A model generated the notes under the pieces. That model saw only the letters and a list, made by a program, of their open reading frames with translations. It had not been told where the DNA came from and searched no databases. The translations under genes and the position numbers were made by a program. A stretch of 64,000 nucleotides of DNA from Nocardioides sp. 503 (GTDB lineage: Bacteria; Actinomycetota; Actinomycetes; Propionibacteriales; Nocardioidaceae): positions 496,001 to 560,000 of the forward strand of contig NZ_SPUI01000003.1 in assembly GCF_004522095.1 (NCBI RefSeq). The letters are read 5' to 3'. The first letter of the stretch is position 1, and each line of letters starts with the position of its first letter. Shown here one piece after another: positions 15,796 through 23,930 of the stretch.

Positions 15796-16061
15796 TGGAT
15801 GGGGTCCTCGGCCTCCACGGCGATGAGGTGCTGGACCAGGTCGGCGGGCACATCGATGACGGCCTCGGGCTCGAACGGGTCCCAGCCCTCGACGGGGATC
15901 CGCAACTTGACCTTGACCACGATGCAGCCGGGCTGCGGGTCCTCGGGCTTGCGCTGCGTGACCGCGACGACCTTGGCCTCGGACGCGCTGTAGGTGCTGG
16001 TCCGGGCGAGACGGACCTGGAGGTACGCGGTCGCCTCGGCGGGGTTGGGCTTGTTGCTCAT
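15792..16061 (-). CDS. Small phage protein of unknown function (89 aa)
   Basis: The 89-residue product starts MSNKPNPAEATAYLQVRL. It has a strand-rich body (GCIVVKVKLRIPVEGWDPF) and an acidic C-terminus (AVEAEDPIQ). AAGGAGACCC precedes ATG at 16061. It is the first gene of a translationally coupled set with the two zinc-finger genes that precede the replication gene. No family recognised. Confidence 0.68.
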   Translation of the reverse strand: MSNKPNPAEATAYLQVRLARTSTYSASEAKVVAVTQRKPEDPQPGCIVVKVKLRIPVEGWDPFEPEAVIDVPADLVQHLIAVEAEDPIQ

Positions 16062-16111
16062 CGGGTCTCCTTGGGGTGGGTCGATCGGCTGTGGAGCAGG
16101 CCAGGTCCGCG

Positions 16112-16117
16112 TACGGT
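16112..16117 (+). promoter_or_regulatory. -10 box of a leaderless promoter
   Basis: TACGGT is followed by 7 bases and then the GTG start at 16125, so transcription would begin at the start codon. The same spacing occurs at several other genes in the window. Confidence 0.6.
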
Positions 16118-16124
16118 CCTGGGC

Positions 16125-16694
16125 GTGACGAAGTGGATGGACGAGATCGGTCCGGTGGGCCCCATGCAGGAGCCGCGCCTGAACCCCAGTGACTTGGACT
16201 GGTGGTGGCAGTACGGCTTCGACGGGTTCGTCGGCGGTTTCATTGGCGCGGCCGTAACCGGGCTGGCGGTGTGGCTCACCCTTAGGGCGCAGCGAGGCCA
16301 ACTGACCGCCACCTTGGAACACGAACGCGAGCAGCTCGCAGCCACGTTCGCCCATGAGCGCGAACAGTCACGGAAGACCGAGCTGCGGCAATCCGTGGTG
16401 GCACTCCAGGCCGTCGCGACGCGCAGCATGTTCATGGTGCCTAGCCACGACGAGGCCCCGGGATGGGACGAGTGGGCAAGCGAACTCAGCCGCGCATTCA
16501 TGCTGGTGAGCGCAAATTCCCGTGGGCTCGCCCCAGCGCTGCACCGGGACATCGATAAGGCGTACTCACTGCTGTACGTCGGCGATACCAATGGAACGGC
16601 CAATGCGAAGCAAAGTGCCAAACAATTGAGCGCGATCGCATCCGTATGGCTTGAGGACCCCGAGGGGTATGAGGAGGTAGACGGCATAGCTTGA
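16125..16694 (+). CDS. Lone forward phage gene: membrane-anchored coiled-coil protein
   Basis: A 189-residue protein encoded against the direction of the surrounding array. Start is GTG at 16125 with a TACGGT box 7 bases upstream; ATG at 16137 is the alternative. It has one membrane helix (about residues 34-54, GFIGAAVTGLAVWLTL), then a coiled coil with repeats of HEREQL (about residues 60-85), then a helical cytoplasmic domain. Base composition near its 3' half is visibly less GC-rich than its neighbours. Own promoter, opposite strand and odd composition mark it as a moron, perhaps a superinfection exclusion protein. The domain plan resembles small phage-defence membrane proteins, but no family match is known to me. 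Confidence 0.75.
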   Translation: MTKWMDEIGPVGPMQEPRLNPSDLDWWWQYGFDGFVGGFIGAAVTGLAVWLTLRAQRGQLTATLEHEREQLAATFAHEREQSRKTELRQSVVALQAVATRSMFMVPSHDEAPGWDEWASELSRAFMLVSANSRGLAPALHRDIDKAYSLLYVGDTNGTANAKQSAKQLSAIASVWLEDPEGYEEVDGIA

Positions 16695-16701
16695 TCGCCG
16701 G

Positions 16702-17196
16702 TCATCGGGTCCAGTCCTTGCTGAGCGGGTCGGGAATCCCGCCGTCGTTGCAGGCGGCGAAGAGTGCGTGGCGGGCCGCGTCCTTGGCGTGGCGCATGCC
16801 CTTGGTGGCCTCGAGCAGGCCGGCGATCTCGAGGCGGGCGTCGGTGGCCCAGGGCTTCACCTGGGAGGCCGAGCGCTGGAGGAACCGGCCGCCGAGCCGG
16901 CCCTTCTCGGTGGAGTCGTAGTCCTCGAAGGCCAGCCCGAGGGCGCCGACCATGTCGCGGGTGATGGCGCCCGGCTCGGCGCTCTTCATCGACGACCGGC
17001 CGACGACGAACCGCTCGACCTGGACCAGCGTCGGGGTGGCGTAGGCCGAGCCGAGCAGCGCGCTGAACACCTCGGCGGCGATGCCGTGTGAGCACTGCAC
17101 GACCTCGACGCCGACCAGGCGGCCGTCGACGAACCGCAGCTCGACCATGCCCGGGACCGGGCCGGGGTCGACCCCGATGACGCGACGCTCAGCCAC
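16702..17196 (-). CDS. RuvC-like Holliday junction resolvase
   Basis: A 164-residue RNase H-fold resolvase. The first strand carries the catalytic aspartate in VIGVDPGPVPG (residue about 10). The second acidic site is VQVERFVVGR near residue 60, and the C-terminal acidic motif lies in MRHAKDAARHALFA near residues 135-150. These are the standard RuvC positions. It resolves recombination or replication junctions, with the SNF2 helicase and Cas4-like nuclease encoded nearby. GTG at 17196 overlaps the previous stop by 8 bases. Confidence 0.86.
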   Translation of the reverse strand: MAERRVIGVDPGPVPGMVELRFVDGRLVGVEVVQCSHGIAAEVFSALLGSAYATPTLVQVERFVVGRSSMKSAEPGAITRDMVGALGLAFEDYDSTEKGRLGGRFLQRSASQVKPWATDARLEIAGLLEATKGMRHAKDAARHALFAACNDGGIPDPLSKDWTR

Positions 17197-17407
17197 GGTC
17201 GCCTCCTCGCTGCGTGGGCAGCAGCCCCGCGGTGAAGACGTGCCAGCGTTCGGGGCCGGCGCCGAACTCGATGCACGCCTGCCCGAGGCGCCAGGTGGAG
17301 CGCAGCCGCCGCACCTGGTGACGACGCCGGTTCAGGCGCGCGGCCTTCGCCGCCGCGGTGACGGCCTCGGCGTGGGTGTCGTGGGAGCCGATCCACAGCG
17401 CGATCAC
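17189..17407 (-). CDS. Small basic phage protein (72 aa)
   Basis: A 72-residue product, basic in the middle (RLNRRRHQVRRLRS) and hydrophobic at the N-terminus (MIALWIGSHDT). GTG at 17407 overlaps the upstream stop, and its own stop overlaps the resolvase start. No family is recognised; the basic patch suggests nucleic-acid contact. Confidence 0.6.
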   Translation of the reverse strand: MIALWIGSHDTHAEAVTAAAKAARLNRRRHQVRRLRSTWRLGQACIEFGAGPERWHVFTAGLLPTQRGGDRG

Positions 17408-17505
17408 AGGACCCTCGCTACGAAGTTGGCGAAGGTGTTCGTGTAGCCGTCGAGCACCCCGAAGGCGATGACCAGCGCACCGAGGACCTCGAGCAGGCGC
17501 GTCAC
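17404..17505 (-). CDS. 33-residue single-span membrane protein
   Basis: A tiny ORF encoding MTRLLEVLGALVIAF and a further polar tail, consistent with one membrane helix. GTG at 17505 overlaps the upstream stop and its stop overlaps the next GTG, so it is held inside the coupled array. Function unknown. Confidence 0.5.
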   Translation of the reverse strand: MTRLLEVLGALVIAFGVLDGYTNTFANFVARVL

Positions 17506-17669
17506 GAGCTCGCCCCCGTCAGCTGCGGGACCTGCTCGTCGGCGTGCACGACCTTGCGGTGCGCCGTCATGCCGTCGGCGAGGGTGCCGCTTGCGGTCCG
17601 CTGCACCGGGCAGCCGCACAGCGGGCAGATCTCCACTCCCTGCGGGTCGCGCTCGAACCAAGCACTCAT
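17502..17669 (-). CDS. 55-residue C2H2-type zinc-finger protein
   Basis: The 55-residue product starts MSAWFERDPQGVE and contains CPLCGCPV followed by HRKVVH, which fits a C-x2-C...H-x4-H zinc site. ATG at 17669 overlaps the stop of the gene before it. It is the second C2H2-like microprotein of this prophage. Function unknown, possibly DNA binding. Confidence 0.65.
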   Translation of the reverse strand: MSAWFERDPQGVEICPLCGCPVQRTASGTLADGMTAHRKVVHADEQVPQLTGASS

Positions 17670-17950
17670 GACGCGGCCTGTGCGCGGGTGCGCTCCGTCG
17701 CCTGGTCGTGGACCTGGTCCATGTGGGCGTCGAACAGGGTCGCGTCGGGCAGCTCGAGGTTGCACTGCACGTGTGCCGCCTCGCCCCCGAGCTTCGCGTC
17801 CCAGTGGCTCCCCTCGCGGGCGACCTGACCCTCGCGCAGTCCGTTGCTCCGGAGCTCGGTGAGCAGGCGCTTCTCGACCAGGCGGCAGTAGCCCTTGAAC
17901 TCGCCGGCCCGGGTCGTGCCCCGGCCGCCCCATGGCTTGATGGTCTTCAT
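17666..17950 (-). CDS. Phage protein of unknown function (94 aa)
   Basis: A 94-residue protein (MKTIKPWGGRGTTRAG) with a helical basic middle and an end containing CNLELPDATLFDAHMDQVH. Its ATG at 17950 overlaps the helicase stop (ATGA), with GAGAGGAAG as a ribosome site inside the helicase gene. The C...H...H arrangement near the end might bind zinc, but this is not clear. Confidence 0.62.
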   Translation of the reverse strand: MKTIKPWGGRGTTRAGEFKGYCRLVEKRLLTELRSNGLREGQVAREGSHWDAKLGGEAAHVQCNLELPDATLFDAHMDQVHDQATERTRAQAAS

Positions 17951-19731
17951 GCGCTCTTCCTCTCGGTCGTGGTGCCGCCGAGCAGCTCGGCGACGATGCG
18001 GGGGTCCTGGACCAGGTCGGCCAGCTGGCCGGCGCGCTCGCGCAGCACGGCGCGCACGCGGGTGTCGATGGTGTTGCGGGCGACGACGTCGATGACCTCG
18101 GTGCCGTGGGTGGCTTCCATGTCGCCCTCGCCGCGGTCCTCGGCCTGGACGGACTCGACGAGCGACCAGGGGCGCTGCAGGAACAGGAGCGTCCCGGCGG
18201 CCGAGAGGGTGATGCCCGTGCCCCCGGCGCCGGTCGTGGCGCAGATCAGGTTGAGGTCGCCGTGCTGGAAGCTGCGGATCGTCTCGGTGCGCACGCCCTG
18301 GGCCTGGCCACCGACGATGTAGCCAACCCGGTGGCCGGCCTTCTCGGCTGCGGCGCCGGCCAGCATGATCAGCTGCCGCGACGGCGCGAAGACCACGACC
18401 TTCTCGCCCGGCCGCTCGTCGAGCACCTCGAGCAGCGCGTCGACCTTCCACGAGGGGGCCTCGAGCGTCACCTCGGTGTGCACCTTCGGCATGCCGTCGG
18501 GGCCGAGCTCGTTCTCGTCGACCGTGGTGACGACGTTCGCCGGCGCGGAGGCCAGCTGGGAGAGCCGGGTCAGCTGCGCCAGCACGCTCATCACCGACAT
18601 CTCGGAGCCGTCGGGCAGCTCGGCGAGCATCTGCGACTCCATGTCGTCGTACGCCTTGCGCCACTTCGCAGGCAGGTCGACGGTGCGCACGCTGTAGGTC
18701 TTGGGCGGCAGCTGGCCCATGACGTCGGCGCGCGCGATGCGGCGGTGCTGGCCGAGCAGCGTCAGGCGGAACTCCGGCTCGGCATGACGCGCCAGGCCGA
18801 GGATCTCGTCCCCGTAATCGCCCGGCAACGTCTGGCAGTAGCGGTTGACCCAACGCTCGCGGCTCGGCCAGGCGTGCGGCTCGAGGCAGCGCAGCGCCGG
18901 CCAGAGGTCGCCGGGGTGGTGGGTGATCGGGGTGCCCGACAGCGCGACGAAGGTAGTGACGTCGCGGGCCAGGCGCTGCACGGACTTGGTGCGGCCGGCG
19001 TGCGGGTTCTTCACGAAGTGGGACTCGTCGACCACCAGGCTGCGCGCGTCGAGGTCGAGCAGCGCGCTGCCCTTCGCGATGACGGGCGTGTCTTGGCGGG
19101 CGGTGTCGTAGCTGGTGACGTAGACGTCGGCGGTGCCCGCGAGCGCGTGGCGCTTCTTCGGGGTGCCGCGCCAGGCGACGGCCTTCCAGTAGGGCGCCCA
19201 CGCGTTGAAGGCCTCGACCCACGGGTCGACGACCGAGGCAGGGCAGACGACCAGGATCGGGAGGCCGCCGAGGTGGCCAGGCCCGGAGCGCAGCGCCAGG
19301 CCGAGGATGGTGGTGATGGTCTTGCCGGTGCGTGGCTCGTCGAAGATCAGCTGACGGCCCGTGCGGGCGATCTCGCGGGCGCCGTCGACCTGGTAGGGCC
19401 GCGGCACCAGCCCCGCGGGCAGCTCGATGTCGAGCGGCTCGTCGACGGGCAGCGCGGTGGTGCGCGCCAGCGTCTGGGCGGTGATCCACTCGCAGAGTCG
19501 CGGGCCGGGCACGAAGTTGGTGCCGAAGGTGGCCGAGAGCTGCACGACGGCTGCCCATGTGAGCGGGGTGCGCAGGGCCCCGGCCGGTTCGGTGGTGGAG
19601 AAGAGCGGGGTCAGCAGCTTGAGCCGCTTGGCCGCTCGGGCGACGCCCTCGTGCGTGGGGTCGCCGACCGAGCCGGCCACCAGGATCAGGTCCTGGCAGC
19701 CGGCGTCGGTCTCCGCGTGGATGGCAGTCAC
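17947..19731 (-). CDS. SNF2-family DEAD/DEAH-like helicase
   Basis: A 594-residue SNF2-type translocase. Visible motifs in order: Q/I region with FDEPRTGKT (Walker A, near residue 135), DESHF (motif II, near 235), LSGTPITHHPG (motif III), FAPSRQL, and C-terminal VQAEDRGEG (motif VI-like, less conserved than usual). Phage SNF2 helicases act in replication or recombination. GTG at 19731 overlaps the stop of the P/Q-rich protein gene (GTGA). The longer open frame upstream is a shadow of other genes. Confidence 0.92.
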   Translation of the reverse strand: MTAIHAETDAGCQDLILVAGSVGDPTHEGVARAAKRLKLLTPLFSTTEPAGALRTPLTWAAVVQLSATFGTNFVPGPRLCEWITAQTLARTTALPVDEPLDIELPAGLVPRPYQVDGAREIARTGRQLIFDEPRTGKTITTILGLALRSGPGHLGGLPILVVCPASVVDPWVEAFNAWAPYWKAVAWRGTPKKRHALAGTADVYVTSYDTARQDTPVIAKGSALLDLDARSLVVDESHFVKNPHAGRTKSVQRLARDVTTFVALSGTPITHHPGDLWPALRCLEPHAWPSRERWVNRYCQTLPGDYGDEILGLARHAEPEFRLTLLGQHRRIARADVMGQLPPKTYSVRTVDLPAKWRKAYDDMESQMLAELPDGSEMSVMSVLAQLTRLSQLASAPANVVTTVDENELGPDGMPKVHTEVTLEAPSWKVDALLEVLDERPGEKVVVFAPSRQLIMLAGAAAEKAGHRVGYIVGGQAQGVRTETIRSFQHGDLNLICATTGAGGTGITLSAAGTLLFLQRPWSLVESVQAEDRGEGDMEATHGTEVIDVVARNTIDTRVRAVLRERAGQLADLVQDPRIVAELLGGTTTERKSA

Positions 19732-20624
19732 TGACCCGCGGGCGCCTGTCCGCCACCGGTGAGCTGGGCCAGCAGCTGCTGCTGCTCCGGGCTCAGACCC
19801 GCGGGCGCCTGCGGTGCCGGCTGGGCCACCGCCTGCTGCACGGGCTGGGCCTGGGGCTGCTCGGACCACGCCGGCTGGGCCTGCACCGGCTGCTGGTAGG
19901 TCTGCTCCGGGGCGGGCTGGGCCTGCGGCTGCGGAGCCAGGGCGGCCTGCTGGACCGGGACCTGCTGCTGGACGGGCGCCGGGGAAGGAGCCCCCGTGCC
20001 AGCCGGCGGCGTGTAGCGGACCTGCACGATGTTCGCCGGGTTCATCCCCGCGCCGGTGTTGCGACGCTGGACCAGCGTCACCTCGATGACCGCGCCGGCC
20101 GTCGGGGATCCCGAGCAGCCCGCCTCGGCCATCGCGCGCACCAGCTCGTCGCGGGCCTGGCCCTTGACGAACCAGCTCGCCTCCCCGTCGGGGAACTCCG
20201 CGCTGGGCTGCAGCTTGAGCGGGACCTTCATCGCGAACTTGGGGCGGCCGTCCTTGTAGAAGAGCGGCGCCTGGGTCCGGAAGTCGGTCTGCTGCTGCAC
20301 GTCGGCGTTGGTGACGTCGCGCGCCACGATGCCGGCGTACGACGTCCCGATCGGCTTGGGCTGGTTGGTGTTCTTGTCCGTCCAGCTCAGCGACGGCCCA
20401 CCGCCCACGGACGGCTGGTTGTAGAAGTCGTCGATGCTGCCCTGGGCGAGCGGCTGCGTCGGCGCCTGGGGCGCCTGCGGGGCGCCGTACTGCTGGGGCT
20501 GCGGCGGGTAGGCCTGGGCCGGGGCGGCGGGGTACTGCGCCGGGTAGGGCTGCTGGACCGGCTGCTGCGGGTAGCCCTGGACGGGCGGCTGGGGGTACTG
20601 CGGGGCGTACGGCTGCTGCGACAT
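19728..20624 (-). CDS. P/Q-rich phage protein, possible ssDNA-binding protein
   Basis: A 298-residue protein with three parts: an N-terminal Pro/Gln/Tyr-rich stretch (residues 1-60), a folded domain (about 65-205) with strand-rich sequence such as FAMKVPLKLQP and GAVIEVTLVQRRN, and a C-terminal Pro/Gln/Ala-rich tail. AGGAG lies before ATG at 20624. The central domain, flexible tails and the place between a Cas4-like nuclease and a SNF2 helicase suggest a single-strand DNA-binding or annealing role, but no family motif proves it. Confidence 0.7.
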   Translation of the reverse strand: MSQQPYAPQYPQPPVQGYPQQPVQQPYPAQYPAAPAQAYPPQPQQYGAPQAPQAPTQPLAQGSIDDFYNQPSVGGGPSLSWTDKNTNQPKPIGTSYAGIVARDVTNADVQQQTDFRTQAPLFYKDGRPKFAMKVPLKLQPSAEFPDGEASWFVKGQARDELVRAMAEAGCSGSPTAGAVIEVTLVQRRNTGAGMNPANIVQVRYTPPAGTGAPSPAPVQQQVPVQQAALAPQPQAQPAPEQTYQQPVQAQPAWSEQPQAQPVQQAVAQPAPQAPAGLSPEQQQLLAQLTGGGQAPAGQ

Positions 20625-20701
20625 GCGGTGCTCCTGGTGACATGGAAGGTGAGGTGGAGTGGTGCCGGCACAAGTGCTGGGTGTCGGCGGCCGACGCGGG
20701 A

Positions 20702-21547
20702 CTAGCCCGGGCCGGAGCTCTTGGTGCTGCCGGGGCAACCAGGGCCCCCGTCGCGCGCGGACTGCGGGCGGTAGAACGGGCAGAAGTAGCACTCGTCCGA
20801 GTCGGGCGTGGCCGGGATCTGCTCGAAGGTGAGCCGGCCGCCCATGAGATCGTCGGCCTGGTGCTTGCGGCGGTCGGTGTCGCCGAAGACCGTGGTGAGC
20901 AGCTCGACGTTCTCGGGCGCGACCTGGCCGGTCTCGTCGAGGAAGCGGCGGTCCCAGACGTAGAGCCCGTCGAGGCTGCCCGCGGTGGCCGGGTAGGCGG
21001 CGATCGCGATGCGCCGCACGGGCAGGCCGAGCAGGTGGTAGCCGAGCCCGTAGAGGAGCAGCTGTACGACGTACTTGCGCGGCGGGTCCTTGCGGATCTT
21101 TGCCATGGACGACTCGCCGAGGAACTTGTGGTCGACGACGGCCTGCTCGAGCGCGTCGTAGAGGTCGGCGGTGCCGGGGTGGTCGGGGTGCGGAGTGACG
21201 CGCTGCTCGGCGATCCAGCGCAGCAGGCCGGTGCGGTCGTTGTCGGCGACGAAGGCGTCCGCGGCCCAGGCGTGCAGCGCGGTGCCGCGGATCGAGGGCC
21301 AGGGGTCCACGACGTGGTTGGTGTAGGGCAGCGCTGCGATCTTGCCTGCCACCTGGCGGTCGCACTCGACACCGAGCTCGGAGGGCCCGAGGTGCTGCTG
21401 CAGCGTGCGCGGCGCCTGCGCGGCCTGCTCCATGAACACCCGGCGCAGCTCGGCGGCGTACCGGCTGCCCCACGGCGAGGACCCGCCGACCGCCTTGGGC
21501 GCGGTCGACATGAACTCGGCAGGGCTGATCGGGTCGGTGACGGTCAC
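20702..21547 (-). CDS. Cas4/RecB-like Fe-S exonuclease
   Basis: A 281-residue PD-(D/E)XK nuclease. Signs: a conserved Cys in VECDRQVAG near residue 65, LHAWAAD histidine near residue 93, VVDHKFLG (the D-x-K core) near residue 145, and a C-terminal cluster CYFCPFY...CPG that would complete a four-cysteine Fe-S site. Such phage nucleases process DNA ends for recombination. GTG at 21547, close to a divergent leaderless promoter, was selected; ATG further downstream (MSTAPK) is possible. Confidence 0.86.
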   Translation of the reverse strand: MTVTDPISPAEFMSTAPKAVGGSSPWGSRYAAELRRVFMEQAAQAPRTLQQHLGPSELGVECDRQVAGKIAALPYTNHVVDPWPSIRGTALHAWAADAFVADNDRTGLLRWIAEQRVTPHPDHPGTADLYDALEQAVVDHKFLGESSMAKIRKDPPRKYVVQLLLYGLGYHLLGLPVRRIAIAAYPATAGSLDGLYVWDRRFLDETGQVAPENVELLTTVFGDTDRRKHQADDLMGGRLTFEQIPATPDSDECYFCPFYRPQSARDGGPGCPGSTKSSGPG

Positions 21548-21564
21548 GGGGTCACCTGCGGACG

Positions 21565-21570
21565 TACAGT
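21565..21570 (+). promoter_or_regulatory. -10 box of a leaderless promoter
   Basis: TACAGT, then 6 bases, then ATG at 21577. It sits in the 29-base gap between divergent genes, so it is the only place a promoter could be. Confidence 0.65.
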
Positions 21571-21576
21571 CCCGGC

Positions 21577-22317
21577 ATGACGAACGCCGCCCGCGAACTC
21601 GCGGACCTTCTGGAGACACTCTGTCCGGCTCCGACGGGGGAATCGGTTTTCGCGACGAGGGAGCGCGAACTGACGTCCAGCGGAACGGTCGACTTCGACG
21701 AGCTCGACTTCTGGCGCCACCAGGGGGACCTGCACCGCGCAGTTGAACGCTTCGAGGCCCTGATGGATCACCTCGCGAAGTCGGGTCGTTCGGTCGAGTC
21801 CTATCGGAAGGATGTGGCGAACTACTACGCGTACGTCTGGATGCCCAGGACGCGCTGGTTCGTGCCGGAGGCCCGCGAGCAGGGTGAGTTCATCGGGGAG
21901 GATGAACTTGTACGACTGCGTCTGGTAGCAGACGTAGTGGACGCGCTGGGTGAATCGGCCGTCCTGCAGGCGAGTCGGATGCAGGACGTCCTCCAACGAC
22001 TGATCGAGCTCCGCGATCTGGTCGAGTCCATCGACTCCCAGGACATGGCACGACAGCACCTTCTCTGGCAGATCGACCTGGCCCTCAAGATGGCGGGCGC
22101 AGTGGGTCACTTCGGTGAGACCGCCGCGTCTGAATCCGTTGCCACGGTCGTTGAGGAGGCAGCGGCCTACGCGGAATCCGACGACCTGGAGGAACCCACG
22201 AGGTCGCGACTGCGCACAGCCACGCGTGAGGTTGCGATTTCTGCGTTCGGCCGCGTGATGGCACAAGGTGCGCTCGAGGGCGGGGAAGCCGTGATCAAGG
22301 CGATCGGGCTGGGCTAG
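21577..22317 (+). CDS. Lone forward phage gene, helical cytosolic protein
   Basis: A 246-residue soluble, almost wholly helical and acidic protein (MTNAARELADLLETL), on the opposite strand from its neighbours and with its own leaderless promoter 6 bases upstream. It has no signal peptide, membrane helix or known catalytic motif. It ends 23 bases before a convergent gene. As with the gene at 16125, its isolated forward placement suggests a moron expressed in the lysogen, perhaps for host benefit or phage exclusion. Confidence 0.75.
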   Translation: MTNAARELADLLETLCPAPTGESVFATRERELTSSGTVDFDELDFWRHQGDLHRAVERFEALMDHLAKSGRSVESYRKDVANYYAYVWMPRTRWFVPEAREQGEFIGEDELVRLRLVADVVDALGESAVLQASRMQDVLQRLIELRDLVESIDSQDMARQHLLWQIDLALKMAGAVGHFGETAASESVATVVEEAAAYAESDDLEEPTRSRLRTATREVAISAFGRVMAQGALEGGEAVIKAIGLG

Positions 22318-22340
22318 AGCCGGAGCTGGTGCGAACGTCC

Positions 22341-22694
22341 TCACGACCCCGCCTTGAGCGTCCAGCTGCCGCCCTGGACGGCGTAGCGGACGTAGGTCTC
22401 GGGGTCCTCGGCCTTGAAGCGCTTGGAGTCGAAGCGCCAGGTCTCGCTGTAGGACAGCCGCAGCTTGGGGCCGTCGGGACCGACGAGCTCGATCTTGCGG
22501 GCCGCGGGACCGGCGGCGTTGGTCAGCTCGACCTTGAGCGCGTCGGTGATGGTCTTCAGCTCGGCGGCTGCCGCGTCCGCCGCCGCCTTCTTGTCGGCGT
22601 AGGCGGCGTGCAGCTGCGAGAGGCGGTCGTTGCTGCCGGCCGGGACCTCCACGGGAGGCGGGTCGGTGGGCTGCAGGGTGGGCGGGTTACTCAT
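22341..22694 (-). CDS. Phage protein of unknown function (117 aa)
   Basis: A 117-residue protein with a proline-rich N-terminus, a helical coiled segment (YADKKAAADAAAAELK, residues 33-55) and a strand-rich end (KLRLSYSETWRFD). CAGGAGCC precedes ATG at 22694. Proteins of this size and plan often accompany RecB/Cas4-like or YqaJ nucleases in phages as accessory factors; the link here is by position only. Confidence 0.65.
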   Translation of the reverse strand: MSNPPTLQPTDPPPVEVPAGSNDRLSQLHAAYADKKAAADAAAAELKTITDALKVELTNAAGPAARKIELVGPDGPKLRLSYSETWRFDSKRFKAEDPETYVRYAVQGGSWTLKAGS

Positions 22695-22815
22695 CGTCGG
22701 CTCCTGGTGCGCAGTCGGGGTGGATGGCCTTGCCACGGCGGATCACGTAGCGGGCGTTGATCTGGATCGGCTGGTCGCAGCGGTCGCAGATGGTGAAGTG
22801 CTTGGCACGGGGCAT
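22687..22815 (-). CDS. 42-residue zinc-knuckle protein
   Basis: The ORF encodes MPRAKHFTICDRCDQPI and ends with HPDC: C-x2-C plus H-x2-C, a treble-clef-like zinc site. ATG at 22815 overlaps the stop of the upstream gene (ATGA) and the end overlaps the next gene. Function unknown. Confidence 0.68.
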   Translation of the reverse strand: MPRAKHFTICDRCDQPIQINARYVIRRGKAIHPDCAPGADDE

Positions 22816-23930
22816 CAGGACGCCTCCTGCTGAGCGAGGCCGAGGTAGCGCTCGGGCTTCGTGATGCCGGCCCGGTCCTGGATGTCGAGGAGAGACCAGC
22901 CGTCCGCTCGCGCTCGTCGCACGATCTCGACGCGGTCGTCCTTGGTGAGCGGCGCCGTGCGGTCGCCGCTGAGCCTGCGCAGCACTGCCGCCTCGTCGTA
23001 GTCGTCCGCGTCGGCCGAGGTGTCGACGACTTCGAGCGCGTCGTCGGGCAGCGGCAGCGCGGAGCCGATGTGGATTCGGCCGTTGATTCGCAGGGGCTTG
23101 GCCCAGCCGCGCGCGCTGGCGAGGTTGCGGGCCCGCGACGCGGCGATCCTGTCGCGCCACTCGTCCTCGGGCGGTGCCTGGTCGACCAGCGCGAGGTAGA
23201 GACTGTGCACGGCCTTCGCGGTCCGCACCGTGACCTCACGCTGGGTGCCGTTGACCACCGGGTTGAAGTTTCCGGGGGTCCAGCCGAGCCGCGTGCCCAG
23301 CTTGGACATCGACCACCCGAGAGCCACCAGCGCCTGCAGGCGCCGCGCGGTGTCGGTGGTAGCGACCTTCGCGCCGTCGGCGAGATCGAGCTCCACCGCC
23401 AGGATCCGGTCCGCCGTTGCAGGGCGCAGGCGCTTCTGCGGCGGTCGTCGGGTGCCGTCGACGCGGGGGCAGCCGTACAGCAGCTTCCAGATGACCCCGG
23501 ACGAGAGGTCGGCAACGGCGCAGATCCGCTTGAGTCCCATGCCTGCAGCCATGAGACGCCGCACGTGGATGCGCGCCGGCTCGGCGTCGACCAGCCCGTT
23601 CCAGCGACCGTAGGCGTGCTGTCGCACCCTCTCGGTCTCGTAGACGGAGACTGCGACGCAGCACGGCTCACACCGGCACGCGTCGAGGGTGTAGCAGGCG
23701 TAGGTGCCGTGCTGGTGGTTGGCCTGCTTGTGCAGGCAGGGCTTGGGGGTCCGATCGACAGCGGCAAGCCGGGCCTGGCCGCGCTCGGCGGCTGCGGCCT
23801 TTGCCAGCCAGCGGGAGCAGGAGTGGCGGCGCTTGGCGTGCGACGCCTTGGCGGCGGTGTCGTAGGTGCCCGTCCAGGAGCAGGTCCGGCACGTGCGCCG
23901 GTACGCACCGCGCTTCACGGAGCGCGTCAT
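22815..23930 (-). CDS. Cys-rich, HTH-containing phage protein
   Basis: A 371-residue protein with an N-terminal zinc-finger-like part (CRTCSWTGTYDTAAKASHAKRR and a cluster CRCEPCC near residue 90) followed by HTH-like helices (MGLKRICAVADLSSGVIWKL; GWSMSKLGTRLGWT). The later segment DGWSLLDIQDRAGI resembles another HTH. Similar proteins occur next to WhiB genes in actinophages. Its ATG overlaps the WhiB stop. It is likely a DNA-binding regulator; direct target unknown. Confidence 0.7.
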   Translation of the reverse strand: MTRSVKRGAYRRTCRTCSWTGTYDTAAKASHAKRRHSCSRWLAKAAAAERGQARLAAVDRTPKPCLHKQANHQHGTYACYTLDACRCEPCCVAVSVYETERVRQHAYGRWNGLVDAEPARIHVRRLMAAGMGLKRICAVADLSSGVIWKLLYGCPRVDGTRRPPQKRLRPATADRILAVELDLADGAKVATTDTARRLQALVALGWSMSKLGTRLGWTPGNFNPVVNGTQREVTVRTAKAVHSLYLALVDQAPPEDEWRDRIAASRARNLASARGWAKPLRINGRIHIGSALPLPDDALEVVDTSADADDYDEAAVLRRLSGDRTAPLTKDDRVEIVRRARADGWSLLDIQDRAGITKPERYLGLAQQEAS

